Shown: one piece after another, positions 1 to 14,100 of the stretch
How positions within the stretch are numbered: the first letter of the stretch is position 1
Layout: each line of letters starts with the position of its first letter
NCBI RefSeq assembly: GCF_963678635.1
Contig: NC_087067.1
Span: 58,082,287 to 58,142,286, forward strand
From: Symsagittifera roscoffensis
Taxonomy: Eukaryota > Xenacoelomorpha > Acoela > Convolutidae
Length of the DNA: 60,000 bases
Direction of reading: 5' to 3'
Program-made: the position numbers and the translations under genes
The notes under the pieces: generated by a model
The model's database searches: none
What the model was told of the DNA's origin: nothing
The model's input: the letters and a program-made list of their open reading frames with translations, nothing else

Positions 1-3000
1 GGTTCTTGTGTTTCTGAAATATGTCTTTTTTTTGTGTGCATCTTTGATGCGATTTTTTGTGGTACAAATTTTTTCATTTTTGAGGACAGCGTGTGGCTAG
101 TTAAGTCATCTTGATATGTTCAGTGTTGTTTCATTCGTCAAATCTACTGGTTAGGCGATAGTTGCAGAAGCGAGTTTGCGCTGTGGTGATTTTTTGTTCG
201 AAAAAACTTGTCGTCACAGTACTGGCAGTTTTTCTTTCTTTTTGGTCTTGACTGCCAGACATTATTTGAGTTTTCACAAATTTGAAAGACAGTGGTGCCT
301 TTTTGGGTTTGGTGATGCCTTTATAACTTGTTAAGGGTACCTGGGAAGGCTTAATTCTTGATTTCACTTTTTTTCCTGGAATCATGTCTTTTTATGTGTC
401 TATCAGTGATGCGGTTTTTCTCGTTACAAGTTTTTCCATTTTTGATCACAGTGACTGGTTGACCTTATCTTTTTGATGTGCTCATTTTTGTTCATTTATT
501 CAAATCTACTAGTGTTGCGATTGTTGCACTAGCGAATTGGCGCTGGAGTGATTTTGTCTCAATAAAGTTGTCACAAATTGGTAGTTTCCACTATCTTTTT
601 GTCTTGGCTACTGAATGTTTCTTCAGTTTTGACACCTTTGAAATACCCAGGGACGCTTTTTCGGGGTGTTAATGCGTTGTGGACGTGCTGACGGTTCCTG
701 GGAGTACTAATTTTTTAATTTTGGTTCTTGTGTTTCTGAAATACGTCTTTTTTTGTGTGCATCTTTGATGAGATTTTTTGTGGTACAAATTTTTTCATTT
801 TTGAGGACAGCGTGTGGCTAGTTAAGTCATCTTGATGTGTTCAGTGTTGTTTCTTTCGTCAAATCTACTGGTTAGGCGATAGTTGCAGAAGCGAGTTTGC
901 GCTGTGGTGATTTTTTGTTCGGAAAAAATTGTCGTCACAGTACTGGCAGTTTTTCTTTCTTTTTGGTCTTGACTGCCAGACATTATTTGAGTTTTCATAA
1001 ATTTGAAAGACAGTGGTGCCTTTTTGGGTTTGGTGATGCCTTTATATTTTGTTAAGGGTACCTGGGAAGGCTTAATTATTGATTTCACTTTTTTTTCCTG
1101 GAATCATGTCTTTTTATGTGTCTATCAGTGATGCGGTTTTTCTCGTTACAAGTTTTTCCATTTTTGATCACAGTGACTGGTTGACATAGTCTTTTTGATG
1201 TGCTCATTTTTATTCATTTATTCAAATCTACTAGTGTTGCCATTGTTGCACTAGCGAATTTGCGCTGGAGTGATTTTGTCTCAATAAAGTTGTCACAAAT
1301 TGGTAGTTTCCACTATCTTTTGGTCTTGGCTACTGAATGTTTCTTCAGTTTTGACATCTTTGAAATACCCAGGGACGCTTTTTCGGGGTGTTAATGCGTT
1401 GTGGACGTGCTGACGGTTCCTGGGAGTACTAATTTTTTAATTTTGGTTCTTGTGTTTCTGAAATACGTCTTTTTTTGTGTGCATCTTTGATGCGATTTTT
1501 TGTGGTACAAATTTTTTCATTTTTGAGGACAGCGTGTGGCTAGTTAAGTCATCTTGATGTGTTCATTGTTGTTTCTTTCGTCAAATCTACTGGGAAGGCG
1601 ATAGATACAGAAGCGAATTTGAGCTGTGGTGATTTTTTGTTCAAAAAAAAATTGTCGTCACAGTACTGGCAGTTTTTCTTTCTTTTTGGTCTTGACTGCC
1701 AGACATTATTTGAGTTTTCACAAATTTTAAGACAGTGGTGCCTTTTTGGGTTTGGTGATGCCTTTATAACTTGTTAAGGGTTTCTCGGAAGGCTTAATTG
1801 TTGATTTCACTTTTTTTTCCTGGAATCATGTCTTTTTATGTGTCTATCAGTGATGCGGTTTTTCTCGTTACACGTTTTTCCATGTTTGATCTCAGTGACT
1901 GGCTGACATACTTTTTTTGATGTGCTCATTTTGTGCACTTATTCAAGTCTACTAGTTTTGCGATTGTTGCACTAGCAAATTTGCGCTGGAGTGATTTTGT
2001 CTTTATAAAGTTGTCACAAATTGGTAGTTTCCACTATCTTTTGGTCTTGGCTACTGAATGTTTTTTCAGTGTTGACATCTTTGAAATACCCAGGGACGCT
2101 TTTTCGGGGTGTTAATGCGTTGTGGACATACTGACGGTTCCTGGGAGTACTTTTTTTAATTTTGGTTCTTGTGTTTCTGGAATACGTCTTTTTTTGTGTG
2201 CATCTTTGATGCGATTTTTTGTGGTACAAATTTTTTCATTTTTAAGGACAGCGTGTGGCTAGTTAAGTCATCTTGATGTGTTCAGTGTTGTTTCATTCGT
2301 CAAATCTACTGGTTAGGCGATAGTTGCAGAAGCGAGTTTGCGCTGTGGTGATTTTTTGTTCGAAAAAAATTGTCGTCACAGTACTGGCAGTTTTTCTTTC
2401 TTTTTGGTCTTGACTGCCAGACATTATTTGAGTTTTCACAAATTTGAAAGACAGTGGTGCCTTTTTGGGTTTGGTGATGCCTTTATAACTTGTTAAGGGT
2501 ACCTGGGAAAGCTTAATTATTGATTTCACTTTTTTTCCTGGAATCATGTCTTTTTATGTGTCTATCAGTGATGCGGTTTTTCTCGTTACAAGTTTTTCCA
2601 TTTTTGATCACAGTGACTGGTTGACATAGTCTTTTTGATGTGCTCATTTTTGTTCATTTATTCAAATCTACTAGTGTTGCGATTGTTGCACTTTTTGTCT
2701 CAATAAAGTTGTCACAAATTGGTAGTTTCCACTATCTTTTGGTCTTGGCTACTGAATGTTTCTTCAGTTTTGACATCTTTGAAATACCCAGGGACGCTTT
2801 TTCGGGCTGTTAATGCTTTGTGGACGTGCTGACGGTTCCTGGGAGTACTAATTTTTCAATTTTGGTTCTTGTGTTTCTGAAATACGTCTTTTTTGTGTGC
2901 ATCTTTGATGCGATTTTTTGTGGTACAAAAATTTTCATTTTTGAGGACAGCGTGTGGCTAGTTAAGTCATCTTGATGTGTTCATTGTTGTTTCATTCGTC

Positions 3001-6000
3001 AAATCTACTGGGTAGGCGATAGTTGCAGAAGCGAATTTGCGCTGTGGTGATTTTTTGTTTGAAAAAAATTGTCGTCACAGTACTGGCAGTTTTTCTTTCT
3101 TTTTGGTCTTGACTGCCAGACATTATTTGAGTTTTCACAAATTTGAAAGACAGTGGTGCCTTTTTGGGTTTGGTGATGCCTTTATAACTTGTTAAGGGTT
3201 TCTGGGAAGGCTTAATTATTGATTTCACTTTTTTTCCTGGAATCATGTCTTTTTATCTGTCTATCAGTGATGCGGTTTTTCTCGTTACACGTTTTTCCAT
3301 GTTTGATCTCAGTGACTGGCTGACATACTTTTTTTGATGTGCTCATTTTTGTTCATTTATTCAATTCTACTCCTGTTGCGATTGTTGCACTAGCGAATTC
3401 GCGCTGGAGTGATTTCGTCTCAAAAAAGTTGTCACAAATTGGTAGTTTCCACTATCTTTTATTCTTGGCTACTGATTGTTTCTTCAGTTTTGACATCTTT
3501 GAAATACCCAGGGACGCTTTTTCGGGGTGTTAATGCGTTGTGGACGTGCTGACGGTTCCTGGGAGTACTAATTTTTTAATTTTGGTTATTGTGTATCTGA
3601 AATATGTTTTTTTTTGTGTGCATCTTTGATGCAATTTTTTGTGGTACAAATTTTTTTCATTTTTGAGGACAGCGTGTGGCTAGTTAAGTCATCTTGATGT
3701 GTTCATTGTTGTTTCATTCGTCAAATCTACTGGGTAGGCGATAGTTGCAGAAGCGAATTTGCGCTGTGGTGATTTTTTGATTGAAAACAATTGTCGTCAC
3801 AGTACTGGCAGTTTTTCTTTCTTTTTGGTCTTGACTGCCAGACATTATTTGAGTTTTCACAATTTTGAAAGACAGTGGTGCCTTTTTGGGTTTAGTGATG
3901 CCTTTATAACTTGTTAAGGGTACCTGGGAAGGCCTAATTATTGATTTGACTTTTTTTCCTGGAATCATGTCTTTTTATGTGTCTATCAGTGATGCGGTTT
4001 TTCTCGTTACACGTTTTTCCATGTTTGATCACAGTGACTGGCTGACATAGTTTTTTTGATTTGCTCATTTTTGTTCATATATTCAATTCTACTAGTGTTG
4101 CGATTGTTGCACTAGCGAATTCGCGATGGAGTGATTTTGTCTCAATAAAGTTGTCACAAATTGGTAGTTTCCACTATCTTTTGGTCCTGGCTACTGAATG
4201 TTTCTTCAGTTTTGACATCTTTGAAATACCCAGGGACGCTTTTTCGGGGGGTTAATTCGTTGTGGACATGATGACGGTTCCTGGGAGTACTAAGTTTTTA
4301 ATTTTGGTTCTTGTGTTTCTGAAATATGTCTTTTTTTGTGTGCATCTTTGATGCGATTTTTTGTGGTACAAATTTTTTCATTTTGAGGACAGCGTGTGGC
4401 TAGTTAAGTCATCTTGATGTGTTCATTGTTGTTTCATTCGTCAAATCTACTGGGTAGGCGATAGTTGCAGAAGCGAATTTGCGCTGTGGTGATTTTTTGT
4501 TTGAAAAAAATTGTCGTCACAGTACTGGCAGTTTTTCTTTCTTTTTGGTCTTGACTGCCAGACATTATTTGAGTTTTCACAAATTTGAAAGACAGTGGTG
4601 CCTTTTTGGGTTTAGTGATGCCTTTATAACTTGTTAAGGGTACCTGGGAAGGCCTAATTATTGATTTCACTTTTTTTCCTGGAATCATGTCTTTTTATGT
4701 GTCTATCAGTGATGCGGTTTTTCTCGTTACACGTTTTTCCATGTTTGATCACAGTGACTGGCTGACATAGTTTTTTTGATTTGCTCATTTTTGTTCATAT
4801 ATTCAATTCTACTAGTGTTGCGATTGTTGCACTAGCGAATTCGCGATGGAGTGATTTTGTCTCAATAAAGTTGTCACAAATTGGTAGTTTCCACTATCTT
4901 TTGGTCCTGGCTACTGAATGTTTCTTCAGTTTTGACATCTTTGAAATACCCAGGGACGCTTTTTCGGGGTGTTAATTCGTTGTGGACATGATGACGGTTC
5001 CTGGGAGTACTAATTTTTTAATTTTGGTTCTTGTGTTTCTGAAATATGTCTTTTTTTGTGTGCATCTTTGATGCGATTTTTTGTGGTACAAATTTTTTCA
5101 TTTTGAGGACAGCGTGTGGCTAGTTAAGTCATCTTGTTGTGTTCATTGTTGTTTCATTTGTCAAATCTACTGGTTAGGCGATAGTTGCAGAAGCGAATTT
5201 GCGCTGTGGTGATTTTTTGTTCGAAAAAAATTGTCACAGTACTGGCAGTTTTTCTTTCTTTTTGGTCTTGACTACCAGACATTATTTGAGTTTTCACAAA
5301 TTTGAAAGACAGTGGTGCCTTTTTGGGTTTGCTGATGCCTTTATAACTTGTTAAGGGTACCTGGGAAGGCTTAATTATTGATTTCACTTTTTTTTTCCTG
5401 GAATCATGTCTTTTTATGTGTCTATCAGTGATGCGGTTTTTCTCGTTACACGTTTTTCCATGTTTGATCACAGTGACTGGCTGACATAGTTTTTTTGATG
5501 TGCTCATTTTTGTTCATTTATTCAATTCTACTCGTGTTGCGATTTTTGCACTAGCGAATTCGCGCTGGAGTGATTTTGTCTCAATAAAGTTGTCACAAAT
5601 TGGAAGTTTCCACTATCTTTTGTTCTTGGCTACTGAATGTTTCTTCAGTTTTGACATCTTTGAAATACCCAGGGACGCTTTTTCGGGGTGTTAATGCGTT
5701 GTGGACGTGCTGAAGTTTTCTGGGAGTACTAGTTTTTTAATTTTGGTTCCTGTGTTTCTGAAATATGTCTTTTTTTGTGTGCATCTTTGATGCGATTTTT
5801 TGTGGTACAAATTTTTTCATTTTTGAGGACAGCGTGTGGCTAGTTAAGTCATCTTGATGTGTTGATTGTTGTTTCATTCGTCAAATCTACTAGGTAGGCG
5901 ATAGTTGCAGAAGAGAATTTGCGCTGTGGTGATTTTTTGTTCGAAAAAAATGTCGTCACATTACTGGCAGTTTTTCTTTGTTTTTGGTCTTGACTACCAG

Positions 6001-9000
6001 ACATTATTTGAGTTTTCACAAATTTGAAAGACAGTGGTGCCTTTTTGGGTTTGGTGATGCCTTTATAACTTGTTAAGGGTTTCTGGGAAGGCTTAATTAT
6101 TGATTTCACTTTTTTTTCCTGGAATCATGTCATTTTATGTGTCTATCAGTGATGCGGTTTTTCTCGTTACATGTTTTTCCATGTTTGATCTCAGTGACTG
6201 GCTGACCTACTTTTTTTGATGTGCTCATTTTTGTTCATTTATTCAATTCTACTCGTGTTGCGATTGTTGCACTAGCGAATTCGCGCTGGAGTGATTTTGT
6301 CTCAATAAAGTTGTCACAAATTGGTAGTTTCCACTATCTTTTGTTCTTGGCTACTGATTGTTTCTTCAGTTTTGACATCTTTGAAATACCCAGGGACGCT
6401 TTTTCGGGGTTTTAATGCGTTGTGGACGTGCTCAAGGTTCCTGGGAGTTTTAATTTTTTAATTTTGGTTATTGTGCTTCTGAAATATGTCTTTTTTTGTG
6501 TGCATCTTTGATGCGATTTTTTGTGGTACAAATTTTTTCATTTTTGAGGACAGCGTGTGGCTAGTTAAGTCATCTTGATGTGTTCATTGTTGTTTCATTC
6601 GTCAAATCTACTGGGTAGGCGATAGTTGCAGAAGCGAATTTGCGCTGAGGTGATTTTTTGTTGGAAAAAAAAGTCGTCACAGTACTGGCAGTTTTTCTTT
6701 CTTTTTGGTCTTGACTGCCAGACACTGTTTGAGTTTTCACAAATTTGAAAGACAGTGGTGCCTTTTTGGGTTTAGTGATGCCTTTATAACTTGTTAAGGG
6801 TACCTGGGAAGGCCTAATTATTGATTTCACTTTTTTTCCTGGAATCATGTCTTTTTATGTGTCTATCAGTGATGCGGTTTTTCTCTTTACACGTTTTTCC
6901 ATGTTTGATCACAGTGACTGGCTGACATAGTTTTTTTGATTTGCTCATTTTTGTTCATATATTCAATTCTACTAGTGTTGCGATTGTTGCACTAGCGAAT
7001 TCGCGATGGAGTGATTTTGTCTCAATAAAGTTGTCACAAATTGGTAGTTTCCACTATCTTTTGGTCCTGGCTACTGAATGTTTCTTCAGTTTTGACATCT
7101 TTGAATCACCCAAGGACGCTTTTTCGGGGTGTTAATTCGTTGTGGACATCATGAAGGTTCCTGGGAGTACTAAGTTTTTAATTTTAGTATTTATGTTTCT
7201 GAATTATGTCTTTTTTTGTGTTCATCTTTGATGCGATTTTTTGTGGTACAAATTTTTCATTTTTGAGGACAGCGTGTGGCTAGTTAAGTCATCTTGATGT
7301 GTTCATTGTTGTTTCATTCGTCAAATCTACTGGTTAGGCGATAGTTGCAGAAGCGAATTTGCGCTGTGGTGATTTTTTGTTCGAAAAAAATTGTCGTCAC
7401 AGTACTGGCAGTTTTTCTTTCTTTTTGGTCTTGACTACCAGACATTATTTGAGTTTTCACAAATTTTAAAGACAGTGGTGCCTTTTTGGGTTTGGTGATG
7501 CCTTTATAACTTGTTAAGGGTACCTGGGGAGGCTTAATTATTGCTTTCACTTTTTTTCCTGGAATCATGTCTTTTTATGTGCTGTCAGTGATGCGGTTTT
7601 TCTCGTTACACGTTTTTCCATTTTTGATCAAAGTGACTGGCTGACATAGTTTTTTTGATGTGCTCATTTTTGTTCATTTTTTCAATTCTACTCGTGCTGC
7701 GATTGCTGCACTAGCGAATTCGCGCTGGAGTGATTTTATCTCAATAAAGTTGTCACAAATTGGTAGTTTCCACAATCTTTTGGTCTTGGCTACTGAATGT
7801 TTCTTCAGTTTTGACATCTTTGAAATACCCAGGGACGCTTTTTCGGGGTGTTAATGCGTTGTGGACGTGCTGACGGTTCCTGGGAGTACTAAGTTTTTAA
7901 TTTTGATATTTGTGTTTCTGAAATATGTCTTTTTCTGTGTTCATCTTTTATGCGGTTTTTTGTGGTACAAAATTTTTCATTTTCGAGGACAGTGTGTGGC
8001 TAGTTAAGTTATCTTGATGTGTTCATTGTTGTTTCATTCGTCAGATCTACTGGTTAGGCGATAGTTGCAGAAGCGAATTTGCGCTGTGGTGATTTTTTGT
8101 TCGAAAAAAATTGTCACAGTACTGGCAGTTTTTCTTTGTTTTTTGTCTTGACTGCCAGACATTATGTGAGTTTTCACAAATTTGAAAGACAGTGGTGCAT
8201 TTTAGGGTTTGGTGATGCCTTTATAACTTGTTAAGGGTACCTGGGAGGGCCTAATTTTTGATCTCACTTTTTTTTCCTGGAATCATGTCTTTTTATGTGT
8301 CTATCAGTGATGCGGTTTTTCTCGTTACACGTTTTTCCATGTTTGATCACAGTGACTGGCTGACATAGTTATTTTTGATTTGCTCATTTTTGTTCATATA
8401 TTCAATTCTACTAGTGTTGCGATTGTTGCACTAGCGAATTCGCGATGGAGTGATTTTGTCTCAATAAAGTTGTCACAAATTGGTAGTTTCCACTATTTTT
8501 TGGTCCTGGCTACTAAATGTTTCTTCAGTTTTGACATCTTTGAAGTACCCAGGGACGCTTTTTATGATTGTTAATTCGTTGTGGACATGATGACGGTTCC
8601 TGGGAGTACTAGGTTTTTAACTTTGGTTTTTATGTTTCTGAATTATGTCTTTTTTTTGTGTTCATCTTTGATGCGATTTTTTGTGGTGCAAATTTTTTCA
8701 TTTTTGAGGACAGCGTGTGGCTAGTTAAGTCATCTTGATATGTTCATTGTTGTTTCATTCGTCAAATCTACTGGTTAGGCGATAGTTGCAGAAGCGAATT
8801 TGCGCTGTGGTGATTTTTTGTTCGAAAAAAATTGTCATCACAGTACTGGCAGTTTTTCTTTTTTCCTTTTGGTCTTGACTACCAGACATTATTTGAGTTT
8901 TCACAAATTTTAAAGACAGTGGTGCCTTTTTGGGTTTGGTGATGCCTTTATAACTTGTTAAGGGTACCTGGGAAGGCTTAATTATTGATTTCACTTTTTT

Positions 9001-11135
9001 CCTGGAATCATGTCTTTTTATGTGCTGTCAGTGATGCGGTTTTTCTCGTTACACGTTTTTCCATTTTTGATCACAGTGACTGGCTGACATAATTTTTTTG
9101 ATGTGCTCATTTTTGTTCATTTATTCAACTTTACTCGTGTTGCGATTGTTGCACTAGCGAATTCGCGCTGGAGTGATTTTATCTCAATAAAGTTGTCACA
9201 AATTGGTAGTTTTCACTATCTTTTGGTCTTGGCTACTGAATGTTTCTTCAGTTTTGACATCTTTGAAATACCCAGGGACATTTTTTCGGGGTGTTAATGC
9301 GTTGTGGACGTGCTGACGGTTCCTGGGAGTACTAAGTTTTTAATTTTGGTATTTGTGTTTCTGAAATAGGTCTTTTTCTGTGTTCATCTTTTATGCGGTT
9401 TTTTGTGGTACAAAATTTTTCATTTTCGAGGAGAGTGTGTGGCTAGTTAAGTTATCTTGATGTGTTCATTGTTGTTTCATTCGTCAGATCTACTAGGAAA
9501 GCGATAGTTGCAGAAGCGAATTTGCGCTGTGGTGATTTTTTGTTCGAAAAAAATTGTCACAGTACTGGCAGTTTTTTTTTCTTTTTTGTCTTGACTGCCA
9601 GACATTATTTGAGTTTTCACAAATTTGAAAGACAGTGGTGCCTTTTTTGGTTTGGTGATGCCTTTATAACTTGTTAAGGGTACCTGGGAAGGCCTAATTA
9701 TTGATCTCACTTTTTTTCCTGGAATCATGTCTTTTTATGTGCTGTCAGTGATGCGGTTTTTCTCGTTACACGTTTTTCCATTTTTGATCACAGTGACTGG
9801 CTGACATAGTTTTTTTGATGTGCTCATTTTTGTTCATTTATTCAATTTTACTCGTGTTGCGATTGTTGCACTAGCGAATTCGCGCTGGAGTGATTTTATC
9901 TCAATAAAGTTGTCACAAATTTGTAGTTTCCACTATCTTTTGGTCCTGACTACTAAATGTTTCTTCAGTTTTGACATCTTTGAAATACCCAGGGACGCTT
10001 TTTTGGGGTGTTAATTCGTTGTGGACATGATGACGGTTCCTGGGAGTACTAAGTTTTTAATTTTGGTATTTATGTTTCTGAATTATGTCTTTTTTTGTGT
10101 TCATATTTGATGCGTTTTTTTGTGGATTCCAAATTTTTTCATTTTTGAGGACAGCGTGTGGCTAGTTAAGTCATCTTGATGTGTTCATTGTTGTTTCATT
10201 CGTCAAATGTACTGGTTAGGCGATATTTGCAGAACCGAATTTGCGCTGTGGTGATTTTTTGTTCGAAAAAAATTGTCGTCACAGTACTGGCAGTTTTTCT
10301 TTCTTTTTGGTCTTGACTATCAGACACTATTTGAGTTTTCACAAATTTTAAAGACAGGGGTGCCTTTTTGGGTTTGGTGATGCCTTTATAACTTGTTAAG
10401 GGTACCTAGGAAGGCTTAATTATTGATTTCACTTTTTTTCCTGGAATCATGTCTTTTTATGTGCTGTCAGTGATGCGGTTTTTCTCGTTACACGTTTTTC
10501 CATTTTTGATCACAGTGACTGGCTGACATAGTTTTTTTGATGTGCTCATTTTTGTTCATTTATTCAATTTTACTCGTGTTGCGATTGTTGCACTAGCGAA
10601 TTCGCGCTGGAGTGATTTTATCTCAATAAAGTTGTCACAAATTTGTAGTTTCCACTATCTTTTGGTCTTGGCTACTGAATGTTTCTTCAGTTTTGACATC
10701 TTTGAAATACCCAGGGTCGCTTTTTCGGGGTGTTAATGCGTTGTGGACGTGCTGACAGTTCCTGGGAGTACTAAGTTTTTGATTTGGGGGTTAATGTTTC
10801 TGAGATATGTCTTTTTTGTGTTCATCTTTTATGCGATTTTTGTGGTACAAGTTTTTTCATTTTTGAGGACAGTGTGGGGCTAGTTAAGTCATCTTGATGT
10901 GTTGATTGTTGTTTCATTCTTCAAATCTACTAGGTAGGCGATAGTTGCAGAAGAGATTTTGCGCTGTGGTGATTTTTTGTTCGAAAAAAATGTCGTCACA
11001 TTACTGGCAGTTTTTCTTTCTTTTAGGTCTTGACTACCAGACATTATGTGAGTTTTCACAAATTTGAAAGCCAGTGCTGCCTTTTTGGGTTTTGTAATTC
11101 CTTTATAACTTATTAAGAGTACCTGGGAAGGGTTA
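1..11135 (+). repeat. 720-bp satellite array, left arm (A-B dimer units)
   Basis: About 15.5 head-to-tail copies of a ~720-bp unit fill this stretch; unit starts recur near 118, 838, 1557, 2277, 2976, 3697, 4417, 5138, 5858, 6578, 7298, 8018, 8739, 9459, 10180 and 10899. Each unit is two diverged ~360-bp halves. Half A begins GATGTGTTCA and half B GATGTGCTCA; both continue with matching text such as CAAATCTACT and GTGATTTT. It is therefore a dimeric higher-order repeat. The unit spanning 2277-2976 is about 21 bp short because of a deletion in half B near 2691. Units at 3700-4417 and 4420-5138 are nearly identical, which suggests recent local amplification. Short ORFs of 60-120 codons recur in the repeats but shift frame between copies, so they are not called genes. 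Confidence 0.95.
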
Positions 11136-14100
11136 ATTTTAAACAAAGAAAACTGTTTTTTGATTTTTTTTGTACCCATGTGTCAGATTTTCTGGCATAT
11201 GGGTACAGGTCAGAGGGCTGTGCCTCTTGAGCCAGCCCTCTGACACCCTTTTATTTTTTTTTATCTTCAGTTTAACTGCTCAATGTGTGAGTCATTTTGC
11301 GCCTATTTCCAGTAATCTGGGGTCTGGACCTACAAAGTTAACACTTAAATTTTTTTGAAATTTTTTTTTCAAAAAAAAAAAAAAATCTCTTTAAGTCTTA
11401 AATGATAGTTCAAAACATCCTCCAAGACACTGTTTAATAATAAGATCAGCTCTTTTCTTCTTTCTGGTTGAATTTTTTAAATAAACAAACCGTTTTGTGC
11501 TGTTTTTTGATGATTTTTTTTTGTACCCATGTGTCAGATTTTCTGGCATATGGGTACAGGTCAGAGGGCTGTGCCTCTTGAGCCAGCCCTATGACACCCT
11601 TTATTTTTTTGACCTTCAGTTTAAGTGCTCATAGTGTGCGTCATTTTGCGCCTATTTCCAGTAATCTGGGGTCTGAACCTACAAAGTTAACACTTGTAAT
11701 TTTTTGAAAATTTTTTTTCACAAAAAAAATAAATAAAAATTCTCTTTAAATCTTAAATGATAGATCAAATTATCCTCCACGACACTGTTTATTAATAAGA
11801 TCAGCTCTTTTCTACGTCCTGGTTGAATTTTTTAAACAAAAAACTGTTTTTTGCTGTTTTTTGATGATGTTTTTTTGTACCCATGTGTCAGATTTTCTGG
11901 CATATGGGTACAGGTCAGAGGGCTGTGCCTCTTGAGCCAGCCCTCTGACACCCGTTATTTTTTTGACCTTCAGTTTAAGTGCTCAATGTGTGCGTCATTT
12001 TGCGCCTATTTCCAGTAATCTGGGGTCTGAACCTACAAAGTTAACACTTGTAGTTTTTGAAACTTTTTTTCAAAAAAAAAAATAAAAATTCTTTAAGTCT
12101 TAAATGATAGATCAAAATATCCTCCAAGACACTGTTTATTAATAAGATCAGCTCTTTTCTACGTCCTGGTTGAATTTTTTAAACAAAGAAAACTGTTTTT
12201 TTCTGTTTTTTGATGATTTTTTTTGTACCCATGTGTCAGATTTTCTGGCATATAGGTACAGGTCAGAGGGATGTGCCTCTTGAGCCAGCCCTCTGACACC
12301 CTTTATTTTTTTGATCTTCAGTTTAAGTGCTCATAGTGTGCGTCATTTTGCGCCTATTTCCAGTAATCTGGGGTCTAAACCTACAAAGTTAACACTTGTA
12401 ATTTTTTGAAAATTTTTTTTCACAAAAAAAATAAATAAAAATTCTCTTTAAATCTTAAATGATAGATCAAATTATCCTCCACGACACTGTTTATTAATAA
12501 GATCAGCTCTTTTCTACGTCCTGGTTGAATTTTTTAAACAAAAAACTGTTTTTTGCTGTTTTTTGATGATGTTTTTTTGTACCCATGTGTCAGATTTTCT
12601 GGCATATGGGTACAGGTCAGAGGGCTGTGCCTCTTGAGCCAGCCCTCTGACACCCGTTATTTTTTTGACCTTCAGTTTAAGTGCTCAATGTGTGCGTCAT
12701 TTTGCGCCTATTTCCAGTAATCTGGGGTCTGAACCTACAAAGTTAACACTTGTAGTTTTTGAAATTTTTTTTCAAAAAAAAAAATAAAAATTCTTTAAGT
12801 CTTAAATGATAGATCAAAATATCCTCCAAGACACTGTTTATTAATAAGATCAGCTCTTTTCTACGTCCTGGTTGAATTTTTTAAACAAAGAAAACTGTTT
12901 TTTTTTCTGTTTTTTGATGATTTTTTTTGTACCCATGTGTCAGATTTTCTGGCATATAGGTACAGGTCAGAGGGCTGTGCCTCTTGAGCCAGCCCTCTGA
13001 CACCCTTTATTTTTTTTGACCTTCAGTTTAAGTGCTCAATGTGTGCGTCTTTTTGCGCCTATTTCCAGTAATCTGGGGTCTGAACCTACAAAGTTAACAC
13101 TTGTAATTTTTTGAAACTTTTTTTTCAAAAAAAAAAAAATCTCTAAGTCTTAAATGATAGATCAAAATATCCTCCAAGACACTGTTTATTAATAAGATCA
13201 GCTCTTTTCTACGTCCTGGTTGAATTTTTTAAACAAAGAAAACTGTTTTTTTTTGTTTTTTGATGATTTTTTTTGTACCCATGTGTCAGATTTTCTGGCA
13301 TATAGGTACAGGTCAGAAGGCTGTGCCTCTTGAGCCAGCCCTCTGACACCCTTTATTTTTTTTGACCTTCAGTTTAAGTGCTCAATGTGTGCGTCTTTTT
13401 GCGCCTATTTCCAGTAATCTGGGGTCTGAACCTACAAAGTTAACACTTGTAATTTTTTGAAACTTTTTTTTCAAAAAAAAAAAAATCTCTAAGTCTTAAA
13501 TGATAGATCAAAATATCCTCCAAGACACTGTTTATTAATAAGATCAGCTCTTTTCTACGTCCTGGTTGAATTTTTTAAACAAAAAACTGTTTTTTGCTGT
13601 TTTTTGATGATGTTTTTTTGTACCCATGTGTCAGATTTTCTGGCATATGGGTACAGGTCAGAGGGCTGTGCCTCTTGAGCCAGCCCTCTGACACCCTTTA
13701 TTTTTTTTGACCTTCAGTTTAAGTGCTCAATGTGTGCGTCTTTTTGCGCCTATTTCCAGTAATCTGGGGTCTGAACCTACAAAGTTAACACTTGTAATTT
13801 TTTGAAACTTTTTTTTAAAAAAAAAAAAAATCTCTAAGTCTTAAATGATAGATCAAAATATCCTCCAAGACACTGTTTATTAATAAGATCAGCTCTTTTC
13901 TACGTCCTGGTTGAATTTTTTAAACAAAAAACTGTTTTTTGCTGTTTTTTGATGATGTTTTTTTGTGCCCATGTGTCAGATTTTCTGGCATATGGGTACA
14001 GGTCAGAGGGCTGTGCCTCTTGAGCCAGCCCTCTGACACCCTTTATTTCTTTTTGACCTTCAGTTTAATTGCTTAATGTGTGCGTCATTTTGCGCCTATT

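Noticed and set aside
1-11135. Repeated ORFs of 64-124 codons (Lys-rich protein family) in the 720-bp units, both arms
   Set aside because: They recur because the satellite recurs. Indels in homopolymer runs change the frame between copies (at least three different C-termini after the same start), and T/A-rich strands are poor in stops by composition. No sign of protein-level constraint.
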